The notes beneath the pieces are model-generated. The model worked only from the letters and a program-made list of their open reading frames with translations. It was not told the DNA's origin and searched no databases. 64,000 nucleotides of DNA. It comes from Sarcomyxa edulis. Lineage: Eukaryota; Basidiomycota; Agaricomycetes; Agaricales; Mycenaceae. Both the position numbers and the translations under genes were made by a program. The stretch is from positions 1,426,001-1,490,000 of the forward strand of contig QUOL01000003.1 in NCBI GenBank assembly GCA_009761415.1, given 5' to 3'. This document shows positions 12,143 through 22,706 of the stretch, piece by piece (within the stretch, counting starts at the first letter, position 1; each line of letters begins with the position of its first letter).

Positions 12143-12202
12143 GATGGTGGTAGAAATGAAGATTCGTTGAGGTGGCTGTACACCGGCGAGTGCAAGATGT
12201 TA

Positions 12203-12935
12203 CAGCGCTTTCAGAAAACCTTGTCATAAGCACTTTTTTTTATTTTTCTGTGCTTCGGTCATCAACCGGGTAACAAGTGACTCGGCTTTGCCCGAGACCA
12301 GTCTCGCGACCCCCCATTGGCTGCAATTGGGCTGCAATGGCCGCATGCTGCCCGATCGCGACGACTGAGGTATACCTTTGCTCGGAGGAACGTCGTGTTA
12401 TGATCAGCAAGGACCTCCAGTCAAAAGCAATGAGATTCTTAGCTTGAGGAGCAATGCACCTCGAGTCTAAGTATTATGTCGTGAGAACTCAACGAAACCC
12501 GAGTACGGCTACGTACCGTGACGGCGGGTGCCGATATACCAAAACCTGAGCACTTGGACAATGAACGGGAGGGAGGATCGATGATCTTAGAGACGGATTT
12601 GACGCGTCCAAAGCGTTCTGGCGTAGTTCTACTTCAGATTTTCAGAGCTGGACGCGACTAAGACCTGCGGGGAGCTGTAGTGGTCATCTCACATGGCCTA
12701 GCACTCTATACATGTTTGGGTTGGCTTGGGTAGGGATGCTATGGCTCCCTGAATGAATTGCGAAGAAATGCCGTACGATGGGCGAGCTCGAATGCACGCG
12801 GAAGACCGTATCTTCCCTCGAATGTGCGGGCCAGACGTGTCGGACCTTGGCTTCCGGGCATAGCCACTTATTCACCGGTTGGTTACCGCCAAAAATAAAA
12901 AAAAGTCCATATGACAAGGTTTTGTGAAAGCGCTG
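12203..12935. mobile_element. MITE-like non-autonomous element with inverted repeats and TA flanks
   Basis: The left end CAGCGCTTTCAGAAAACCTT (12203 onward) is matched by the reverse complement of the right end (CAGCGCTTTCACAAAACCTT, from 12935 inward). The outer 26 bp differ at one base, followed by a 3-base difference and a further identical 16 bp T/A-rich block. Weaker similarity (AACCGG, AAGTG, GCCCG) continues to about 100 bp inside. Both ends are flanked by TA (12201-12202 and 12936-12937), the target duplication of the Tc1/mariner superfamily. There is no transposase-sized frame inside its 733 bp. I infer a non-autonomous Tc1/mariner-type element. The TA assignment is provisional because the flanks GTTA/TAAC are themselves complementary. 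Confidence 0.75.
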
Positions 12936-13585
12936 TAACGATCGATCACAACGTACTCATCCGGCAGCATCGGCATCTTAGGTTTCTGCTAACAGGAATT
13001 CAGGACGAATGGGTGGCAGATGAATTCAGATGAGGAGGTAGGCTTCGGAATCATCTAGTTCGACAAGTTACATATCGAAGTCGGGATGCTCGGAATCACG
13101 TAGATAAGATAAGATAAGACATGTATAATCAGATAATCGGTACGAACGACATGATCCTTCTTGATCCTGTCCGCATTATGTACTTCGAAGGACGTCCACT
13201 CCGACCATTCGTCAGTATCTACAACAATATGCATGCACTCTTCTTGTCATCTTGTGACTTACCGATATTCTACTGTCCAACGGCAAAATCATTGATGGCA
13301 CGTAGAGCATAAATCTGGCTGCAAAGTTCCAAATGAGATTGAAGACTTATCCTACAAAGGCTCCCTAGCGGGAATCCCCCTGACCCGAGGTGTGGGATCG
13401 GACTTCAATGTGCAGTATAAAAATTGGCGTTTGGGGCCTGCAGTAGTCGCCATAACAGTTGCCGCCCCAACACGGCCGCCTACTGGAACGATCTCGGTGC
13501 CACTGCCCCGAACGCCGAGTGAAAACATTCGGTCGAAGACTAAGACAAGTTATCACCACACGATAGAGCACCGAGAGTAAAAGCA
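12936..13585. other. Intergenic stretch right of the MITE
   Basis: About 650 bp precede the stop codon of the BTB gene. It contains three tandem AGATAA units (13102-13118), potential GATA-factor sites, and a further GATAA near 13132. A 63-codon plus-strand frame (13121-13312) has no recognisable content. Nothing else is seen. Confidence 0.5.
13102..13118. promoter_or_regulatory. Triple GATAA motif
   Basis: The sequence AGATAAGATAAGATAAG gives three overlapping WGATAR sites, the consensus bound by GATA zinc-finger factors such as AreA. They lie about 970 bp upstream of the Zn2Cys6 gene start, beyond the inserted element. Binding is inference. Confidence 0.35.
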
Positions 13586-15297
13586 TCACTGACGAGTAGC
13601 AATGAAGGCTTTGGCAGTGGCTTGACAATTTGAATGGAGGAGTGCGAGCGGCGGACTTATTCCTTCCAGCATTCTCAGGTAGCGGAAGACCATGGAAGGT
13701 TGAGGAGGACCTCAAGTTAGAGTTCAGTGTCGATCGAATGTAAAACAAAGCAGCTCCGAAAAGACCTACCAATTCGAAAGACTGCATGATAAGCTTGTCT
13801 CCACCTTTCCTCGAGCATACGAGCACAGCTCGACGGATCCGGACAAGTAGCACACTGGTACACGATGAGTACTCAATGAAGAAGAGAGAATTTGATATTC
13901 GGAAGCGTACGCATTGGTATTCTTTAGCAACGGGTGTGAGTCCGAGTTTGAGCACTCGCTCGAGGAACCAATTTCGACTGATCAGAGAATGAGTGTGAAT
14001 TCGACATTGCGTAACGAATGGCAGAAGTGCAAACCGTTTCTCAAGTTTAAGGAGCGTCGCTGAACTAAGGGTACTGAGTTCGTGCTCTGGCCAACCTCCC
14101 GAATTATCCAGAAAGTATCGACTGGATTCACGATAAAGATCCTCCTCTTCGAACATCTCAGCAATCCGCAGTGCTTTGATGGGATTTCCAGCGGCATGAA
14201 GCAAAAGGAACGTGAGGCATTTTTCTTGTAAAGAAGGGACACTCAATTTGTGGGCTATGTTCATGAGGCCCTCCGCATTATTCCATGTGATTGTGCACTC
14301 CAGACTGTTAGGATAAGAATATATGGATACAGGCTCGAAGCGAATACAAGGCTTACTGGGGATACACGAATTTGAGAAAATCATGGAACGCACTAGCCTA
14401 TGAACTCGTTGAAACGACGAGGAACAAATTGAAGGAACGCGCACATACCCTTTCCTCCTTCAGAACAATCACAGCATCAGGCCCGGTCTTTGGACGTCGT
14501 TGGATAGAGGCGTGCGACACAGTTCGCTTTCTTGGAGAGAAATGCTCGCGACCTGGAAGCGACTTGCTTTTGCCGTGCCCACTACTGCCTTCTGGCCTGG
14601 GGTCCCCGATGCCACCTTGCAATTTGGCTAGCGTGATAGTCCTAGCCTTTGAATTAGAATCCGATCCAGAAGGACCGGCGAGGTTTTCTTCAGACTCGTC
14701 GACAACGGTACTAGGAGCTGAACTCTTATTGGAGTTCAAATCGGCAAGAACTTCCAACTCTTCTGGATCAACGTCTGGGTCCATCGGGGCAAAGGTCATA
14801 CCAGTCGCCAAACCGTGTACATTCTTATCCCCAGGAATAGATGATGGTTTAGAGATTGTCATCATGCTGGACACGGAAAGCGGTCTTCCTGTCTCTGCCC
14901 AGTTACCGCTGAGTGCCGCCTCGAAGAAAGGCGATGCAAAGTATAATACCTCCTTGTGGGCCCTATGTAGCTCAGTGCGTGAATGTACGCGTCACAGGCG
15001 ATGCATGGCTCACCAGAACGTGGTACTTTCGACAACGATCTTCACAGTTCCAGGAAATTTACTGTTCTTCGTAAATGTTTCGTCAATTTCGATGGCTTCA
15101 TCATCACTATCGATGTCCAGCTCGGATACCAGGTCATCTGTTTGAACTTCCTCCAGGAGCCACGGAGGAGATCCTGATGATCTGAAGATGCCGGCGGCGG
15201 CAGCATGAGTTTCCGTAGGAGAGCTGAGGGATGCGGAGGGATTGTTGTGTCCTCGGGAGTTTCTAGCTATGAGGAGATGTGATGGATTTGTAGTCAT
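13586..15297 (-). CDS. BTB/POZ domain protein
   Basis: Six exons (15297-15014, 14962-14449, 14397-14357, 14304-13911, 13854-13770, 13710-13586) sum to 1443 nt (480 aa). An acidic leader (EEVQTDDLVSELDIDSDDEA) leads into the BTB fold: VKIVVESTTFWAHKEVLYFA, then SPFFEAALSGNWAET. The fold is interrupted by a long disordered Ser/Pro/Asp insertion (about residues 125-265), then resumes with AFHDFLKFVYPHLECTITW and NIAHKLSVPSLQEKCLTFLL. The C-terminal half has KLEKRFALLPFVTQCRIHTH, a CCATCPDPSSC cysteine cluster and PSMVFRYLRMLEG. It is probably an adaptor, possibly for a Cul3 ligase by analogy with other BTB proteins. The splices restore the reading frame at every junction. Confidence 0.85.
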
Positions 15298-15532
15298 GAC
15301 ACGAAAGACCCGCTTGAGAATGGGGTCACTGAAATCGCTGGACCTGTAGCTCGCTGCCTAAAAACAGACGATGGGTAGTATGTAGCAAAGTACAAAGAGG
15401 CGACTCAGGCGAGCTTCCTCCGACTCCGAATGGGGCCAAGCGAGGCGAGTCACACATTGAGTCACACTTGGTGACTTGTTGAGCCTCTAGTCCCGTTGTT
15501 CCTATAGCCTCTTGTGCAGCACCGAAAAACAA
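15298..15532. promoter_or_regulatory. Divergent region between BTB gene and tRNA-Gln
   Basis: This 235 bp segment separates the BTB start codon (minus strand) from the tRNA (plus strand). No TATA box was recognised. Confidence 0.4.
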
Positions 15533-15604
15533 GGCGGAGTAGTGTAGTGGTTATCACTCGAGATTCTGATTCTCGTAACCCCGGTTCGAATCCGGGCTTG
15601 GCCT
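15533..15604 (+). tRNA. tRNA-Gln (anticodon CTG)
   Basis: The 72 nt fold as a standard tRNA: D arm GTGTAGTGGTTATCAC, anticodon stem CGAGA/TCTCG with loop TTCTGAT (anticodon CTG, Gln), and T arm CCCGG-TTCGAAT-CCGGG containing the B box GGTTCGAATCC. There is no intron. The acceptor stem pairs GGCGGAG with CTTGGCC: six pairs including one G-U, but position 4 is a G-G mismatch. It strongly resembles fungal tRNA-Gln(CUG) genes. Confidence 0.93.
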
Positions 15605-15608
15605 CTTA

Positions 15609-15613
15609 TTTTT
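15609..15613 (+). terminator. Pol III T-run terminator of tRNA-Gln
   Basis: A run of five T on the coding strand starts 5 bp after the tRNA 3' end, as expected for RNA polymerase III termination. Confidence 0.7.
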
Positions 15614-16064
15614 CCTGTTTTACCGATTGATAATTTCGTGTTTGGAAGCTGCCCTCAGTTGACGCCACATTGTCATTCTCAGGAATTTATTTTATTTTCC
15701 GGAAGAACGACACGGAGTAGGACCGATAGTTCACCGAAGCTGCTGAAGACGAGTCTGACGTGCGACTACCAAGAATTCATGGTCGACGCACATCATGTAT
15801 ATTAATCAAACTATGCAGGATACATCCATGAGGAGGGAAGGAGAGGGTATGCGAAGGGTATCGACAAATGTATCGTAAGGAGTGACATGAAATAATAAAG
15901 AAAAAAAAAGAAATGGCAGCCGATAATCATAGAATAACACAACCCGAATGACTGACGAAAACTAGGGGTTCCATGGAGAGAATGTCCGTAACAAGTAATG
16001 TTAAGGCTATAAGAGAAGGGAGGGGAGTACAATTACGGAATAAAGACAGCAGTATAGATATCTG
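15614..16064. other. Intergenic, 3' flank of RhoGAP gene
   Basis: About 450 bp of AT-rich sequence lie between the tRNA and the RhoGAP stop codon. The minus-strand reading should be its 3' UTR. No gene is seen. Confidence 0.5.
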
Positions 16065-19000
16065 TTAGTTGGAACCGCCGTCGTTGAAGATCAAAGGCGC
16101 GTTTTCTACTAGCCACTCAACGGACAACGCCTTCCCCGCCATGTCGCTGAATTCAGCACTTGGATCGCGAGATCTCATCAGGGTTGCTGCAGGCCAACGA
16201 TCAGATCGAAAGCTTGACCAAAAAGTAATCGGACTTACGACCAAACACTACACCAAGATTCCTTGCAGTCATGAGATTTATCTCGCTGCGTTGGCGGATG
16301 CTGAGGAAAGATGAGTAGAGGTAAAAATGGATCCGCAGAACGAGGCTTACTGGTTCAGATGGAGCATAAGCATACGCAACGTGTAATAGTGTTCGTTCGG
16401 TAGCCTATTGACGAGATCCAGTAAAGCCTTGTTTTTGGCCGAGGTATCCTTGATCTCGACAGCGCTCATGAAGCTTTCGTGAAGGTCGTACGTCAGTAGA
16501 GGCACTGGCAGGGATCGGAAATATGTCTTCAAAACAGATGTGACACTGCAGATGTCGTTGAACCGATCAGAGTCTCGCAAGTCAAACGAAGCATAATCTC
16601 CACGCTCGAAGAGCTGGGTGATAGCCTTTGACTGCCCTGAGCCACCAGTTTTGCGGTAGATACCCTCATAGTCCACAGCTATGGAACATGAGCGCGAAAT
16701 CTCTTGCCAATCAGATAATCCACTGACCTAAGGCTTCCACTGCATCGATGCATTTTTCGACAATAACGGGCACTCGTCGTTCACCATCTTTGTTATCGGC
16801 ATGCACTTGTTCTGTTAAATCGCGACCAAACATGGAAGGCGCTGTTCCGAGAGGAGATAAGACATTATTCTGGAAAGATTACTAGATGACACGCACGCAT
16901 CTCATATGTAGCATCGTCTCGGTTTGTTGCCGACGACTGCAAAGAACACGAAGTGTGGACATGGTTGATGCATCGTACATGGACGGACATGTTACAGCCT
17001 TTGGAGACAGAACGTTAGGGGGTTGTCTTCTGAGATACAAACTGAGATGAGCTCACTAGAACAACGTAGCTGCGAGCCCCACATCTTATCGCCACATTGA
17101 TCGCAGCGAGTGAAACGCAGCACACTCAGCTGTTGGAATGTATGTTCCGTATGAACCTTTGCCTTACTCTGGTCAGGAGCCGTAGATATGGGGACAATTT
17201 CCTTGGGTTTCGAACCCCACTTGATGAACTTTTTAGATGATGGCGTCGCAAGTTCAGGATCAATTCTCTGAACTTTGTTGGTTCTGTTTTCGGCAGCATC
17301 GTCGCTATACAGAGATGAGGCAGTGGTGGAGGAGTTCAGACCATTGGGACGGGGTCTGTCAAACGAACCGCTTTTCTCTCGTACTTGGTCCAATGAAGTC
17401 CGGATATTACCCATTGATTCCGCATCTATTCTTCGTGCATACTGCGCGCTTAATTGCGCCAGCTCCTCGTTACGAGCATTGAGAACAGTGGTTTCCTCGA
17501 GAGAGGCGTCTCGGACGGCCCTGAGCTCCGTGATTTCGCGCATCAGTGCTTCTCGCTGTTGCTTTAGCGGAACAAGCTCGTGCTTATACTGAGTCTTGAT
17601 ATTGTCTAACCGCATGGTCAAAGACCTGCCTAATTTCGCGGCGGGGACATCACCATTCGAAACACTATAGTATAATCAGTAATTGTCCCATCCTAAGAGT
17701 TTCGATCACCAACCTTTTCGATGCAGAAAGCTCCTCAACTTCGGCCAGTGTCATATCCCTTTCTACCATCAGCTTCGAAAGATCATGTTCCAGTCCAGTC
17801 AAGCTTGCATTAAGCTCTTTCGACATCTGTTGGTGCAACTCCTTTTTCCGGCTATCACCAGACAAAGCAGTCAACCTGGCAGCCTGACCGGAGAGCAGAA
17901 TCCGCAGACGGGTCACTTCAGCCTCAGCGTCGCGCCTTGCTTTGAGTTCCCTATCATATTCCGTTTGCGCGACGGTGAGACCGGCAATATATTGCTTGCT
18001 GACCCTCTACAAGTTGGTTTACTCAGAAAAACGATCTATCTAACAGGGGTAGTGGAAAACATACCTTGACACCATCGAAGTTACCTTTCAAATCCGAATA
18101 CTCCGCCTTCTTCTGCTCCATATTCCTCAGGATAGCCTCGACGAATACAATGTCAAGTTTCAGTTGTTGCGCGCCACGATCTTTGGCATCAGACAATGAT
18201 TCCTGAAGTCGTCGAACAACGATGTCTGAAGTATCATGTCTGGGATTCGTCGCGACCGCAGATTCTGGTTCCGTCAAAGTAATCCGCGTAGAGGTTGTGG
18301 AGTCACTCGAATCGCTCACTAGGGTTGGAGGTTGAGACTCTGTCGACGAGCGTCCAGGGGTACGATGCGAGGAAGTCGAGCTGTCAGATCGCGTATGAGA
18401 TGATTCAGGAGCCCTGGGACGTGGCGAAGTATTTTCGTGAGTTACCGACTTGACTGGGAATACATGGTTTGGGTCAAAGGTAAATGTTGATACATACCGA
18501 TCGGAGGGACGATCACTTGGGTAAGTAGCTGTGTTGTCTTCGTTCGGATCGGGAGTACTGCCTCTCGGTGTGGATGTCGGAGTTGGCTTTCCCAACTTTG
18601 TGGCGCCGCTGGTCGGCGTGGTAAGACTGCTTGCAAAAGAAATCGCAGTGGAAGGTGGGGTAGACGGAACACTTCGTTCTTCCAGTTTGGCCAGCTGGTC
18701 GAGTGACTTCAACGAAGGCATCCCACCAACAGAGCTGAGCAAATCGGAGAAGTCGGCCGAATTCATCGAGAATCGAATTGGTGGCAAGGCCGGGGCAATG
18801 AACGTCGCGTGAGACATGCGTTCTACTGGTGATGATTCCGACAGATCCGAACCGCTGTCGCGACGCGAAAGGTTGGGAGAGTCATATTCGTCATCATGAA
18901 ACGATTCGTATGGAGAATCGGTGCGTCCTAGCCTTGGGAATTCGTTGACTCTAGCTTCTTTTGGCGGTGGCGAAGGTGGAACATCGTCTTCTGACCGTCG

Positions 19001-20895
19001 ATATCCATTCCGGTCGTCAATATCCGTACCACTTTCTACGCTGCGAGGAAGGTCCACTCTAGATGTTGATCTGCTCCTTGCACGAGTGCGATCGATATTT
19101 AGACCCGGCGTGGATGACAGGAGACGGCTATCAAGAGGAAGTCTGTCGTCAAAAGACTTTTGAAGACGGATGGGCGGGCCCTTGGGGATTTGAGGGTTTG
19201 GAGATAGTCGCCCATGGTCTCCATTTTGTAGATTCACCAAGCTGTTGACCCGAGGTGGTATCTTGTCCTCTGACAGAATCGTGCGAAGAGGTGGTCGTAA
19301 AGGAGCTTGGGGTTCAGAATGGTAAGTGGCAGTAGTAGCAGACGCTGAGCGAGATCGCGGGAGTTGGACGTGGTCATAGAATTGCTCTCTCTCAGTGAGC
19401 GCTGGGGACGATGAAGGCGAATTGGAAGTTGCTTTGGTGGATTCAGAAGGTCGAGGAGAGCTTCGACCGCCACTTTGCCCAGATTGTTGCGATTGAAAGG
19501 AAGAGGTGATAGGCGAGAGCGTAGGAAACGAAGTTTGAGCGGTGCCAGATTCAGGGAAACTAGGAAGGATAAGTCCAGGATTAATGGACCGTCGTTTATC
19601 TCGTCGCGAGGGACCGGCAACAGCCAACCCTCCTTGCTTGTTAGAGGAAAGATCCAAATCAGACGACGAGGCATCCAATAGTCGCATACCCTCATCGTAA
19701 CTCTTCCGTCTGTCCATGGAATGCATTCCGTCGTCTGCAGATATGGAAGGGATGGGGAGAGTGCTCTGCTTGTGAGGGAGACGGCTGTGTTCTGAGGACG
19801 ACGCCGTCTGCGTTGTCTCTTGAGGCGAAGAGTTGTATGACAACGATGGAGAATTATTCCGAGCTAACTCATTGCGGGCTATCTCGGAAGGTAATGCGAC
19901 TGATGCAGATTGAGGGATAGACGAAGATGATCCTGTTGGTTGTGGATTGGCTTCGAAAGCATCACTCACATATGGTCGGGGGGTTCCCTTATTGAGAGGA
20001 GAGCGAATGTGACCACCATTCTCGGCGCGTTTCGAAGAGTCGTTGTGCGATGTTTTGTCGTGCGATGTCCGTCGTGGATTACTTGATGCGTCTGATGGGA
20101 GGGTGTTAGACTCTGTAGCAGGAGAATGTCTCTGTAAATAGCAATATTGAGAACGACACGCATGTAGTAGAAAACTCGAGATTAGGTCACCTCGTTCTCT
20201 CTATGGTGGTGTTCGCGTGATTTGGAGTCGGCACTCCCGCCCATCAACTTCTCTCTCTCCGCTTTCTTCTGAGCGTGCCGCCGTATCTTTATCATGCGTT
20301 CGTTATGGCAGGGCATACAATAAATTCCTTGGCTGGTCTTCGCGAAAGTGAGGTCGTCTATCCACGATTTGCAAACCTTGCAATTAAAACAGTGTGCATG
20401 GTATGAATCGTCTCCAGCCATGATGGCCTCGTCCAATATAGGCAGATGACAAACGTTGCAACTATACGAGCAGTTTGCGCAAATGGGCGACCCGTCGGAT
20501 AGAAGCAGTAGATTGGTGTCTGCAGTCACCTGCTCGCCGCACTTGGCACACTTGAAGCATTCGACATGGAAGAAGGATTGCCTACATGTAATTCATGAAA
20601 GTCAGCACACAACGCGATTGTAGGTGACGATGTACGGTGTAATTGTTCCGTGCAAGTACGTCGGGCCAATGCGACCGCGATTGCTTTGAGCTACAGAAAA
20701 AGGAGGCGCGACGTACCCAAAGGCGACCACCAAGCCCCCATTCTCCTTCACCGCCGGAGTTTTGCACCCAGGACAAACTCTATCCTCTATTCCTTGGTTT
20801 GAGTCTATTATCTCGCGTCCGTCCTGGTGCAAGTCAAGATGAGAGTGTTCGCGTAGAGGGACATCGTGGGGTGCGCTTGGCATTTCAGCGAGCAT
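16065..20895 (-). CDS. LIM-LIM-C1-RhoGAP protein (Rga1-type Rho/Cdc42 GAP)
   Basis: This is a GTPase-activating protein for a Rho-family GTPase (yeast Rga1/Rga2, with tandem LIM domains, act on Cdc42). The start ATG is 20895 (LAEMPSAPHDVPLREH). Two LIM domains follow: CPGCKTPAVKENGG...FFHVECFKCAKCGEQV..., then CNVCHLPILDEAIMAGDDS with HCFNCKVC and CMPC (20.2-20.9 kb). A long Ser/Pro-rich disordered region (18.2-20.0 kb) leads into coiled coils (17.5-18.1 kb), then a C1 zinc domain (HTEHTFQQLSVLRFTRCDQC, DKMWGSQLRC) near 17.1 kb. The RhoGAP domain spans 16.07-16.86 kb, with the arginine finger in YEGIYRKTGG, LKTYFRSLPVPLLTYDL and RNLGVVFGPTLMRSRDP. It ends FNDGGSN at 16065. All catalytic and zinc residues I can check are present. 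Confidence 0.92.
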
Positions 20896-22706
20896 ATTGT
20901 GGGCGTCTGTATGCGAAGAGAGAGTGGAAGAGCGGGAGAGCTAGCTCTGGAAGGAAAGATACCAGTATTCCGGCGCAGTAGGTCGAATATGAAATATATT
21001 AAAATATAAAGAAAAACCAAAGGGATTGTTGATGCGACTCTCTGAGTAGCTTTACGGAATTGACGAACGAAGCTGGCGAGATACAAGAAAGAGGGTTTGG
21101 GCGACGTGGAAGAGGGGGGAAAGATATTTGGAATTATCGAGCGAACATCAACCCGCGTCTCTCGCGGTGGCAGTACAGCTTCGGTGGTTTCATTTCTCAC
21201 ATCCATTCACAACTATTCTTAAAGGTACGACGACCACTAAATACATCCTCTAGCAGCTCTAGCTTGGGTGTAGCAACTTATGGACCAGCTGATTGTTCCC
21301 GGAACGTGGTCTGCAGTTGTCGATATCTCAGTCATCAGCTTGGCTCACCGGCTAGCCCGTATGCTATACTTGTACACCAAAGGCTGCAGCTTGTCGCCTT
21401 GAGGTCCTATTTCTGGTGTATCTGGGTCCTAGTAAAAATGTCTGAAATTACCTGTACCCCTTGGATCTATTTTGTGGCGCGAAAGTCTGGAGCTGATCCG
21501 CACTTCACCACTACCCAATATTGCTCATGTCTCTGTCGTTAATCATTGGTGGCTGCAGCGCTGGTTGACTCGCTGGTAACAATCACTTGGTCGGCATGTA
21601 CACTGTGGCATCTTCTGTCACATGCTAGTAATCGCGCCGCATTAATAGGCTCTTGGTCCTGCCGAAGTGACTAGCTGCTGGTCGCCCTTACCCCCGAGTC
21701 ATAACGCGACAACCCAGCGCCTCGCTGACCTTCCCAAATGTCGCAACCTCGCCTTGTTTCGTGCCCCGAGTATACTTGTCGTGATAAATCATCGATCGTT
21801 CTTACTACCCAGGTCTGGAAACGCGATTTCCAGATACCCTGGCCTCCTTCAATCTCATGCTACGAATATTTGATGTACACGCGCGCGTACGTTTTAATAA
21901 CCTTTTTCCTGCTTTTCCCACAGACGGAACTCGTTGTAATATAGGTAGCTATATATGTGTATGCTTGTGGAGTGGGTCCATCTAGACTTTGTACTCGCGC
22001 AGATCCCACCCTCGTAGTCTAAGTGACCCACAGGACGCCTTGTCAACCGTAGTCACACCCAGTCACAGGCCTCTGATTTCACCAAAGGCAAATACGCAGT
22101 TGGTCCGTGCACTGCTGTGGACGTCCTATAAATTGTTTTCAGGTGAAATTTGATCTTCATCTCTTGTGCTCGGGCTCGTACTGTCGCTAGTGAGGTTTCT
22201 ACCGAAGCACAGTTTTTGCTGATTGCAAATTACACATCCGAACCCGTCTGTTAGCTTCGGCTTTCAGCAATTTTTGGAAACCCTTCCTTTTCCTTCTCTT
22301 CGTGACGGCGTCTTTGGATGTCTGAAGGAGTTGGGATTCGTAGTTTATATATTTGGCAATATATTTGATTCGCACTACTTTCCATGTTTCTAAGTTGAGA
22401 ACAAAATTGTTGGAGTTTTATTGACGCGAAAGTTTTACTGGAATCGCGTCAATAGCACTCTTCTCCGATGCCCATTGACTTTCCACAAGACTGCATAGAT
22501 TCCAGTGTTGACCCACTCAAGAATGATGAGCTTGATTCTACAATGTACCTCTTCCTCCAAATCCAGAGGTCAAGTGCCCAAGTCTAACAGTCCATCGCCA
22601 TGCTGGAGGTCGTCCGCAGTGTTTTTCACCCAAATGCAATGAGCCCCAAATCTAAATTATACAAAGCCGTGGATACAGAAATTCGAAAAAAAAAGGTCTA
22701 GGGCTT
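20896..22706. other. Long intergenic region upstream of the RhoGAP gene
   Basis: About 1.8 kb hold the RhoGAP promoter (minus strand) and the 3' flank of the sedolisin gene. Several short frames occur on both strands (for example 21060-21542 on plus), but none shows splice structure or a familiar protein pattern. No repeat, tRNA or transposon end was found by eye. Confidence 0.45.

Noticed and set aside
12684..12917. 77-codon frame inside the inverted-repeat element
   Set aside because: It overlaps the terminal repeat, is short and has no transposase motif.
13365..14444. A 359-codon open frame on the minus strand
   Set aside because: It runs through three BTB-gene introns that happen to lack stops. 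The spliced BTB model keeps the conserved frames and ends at 13586.
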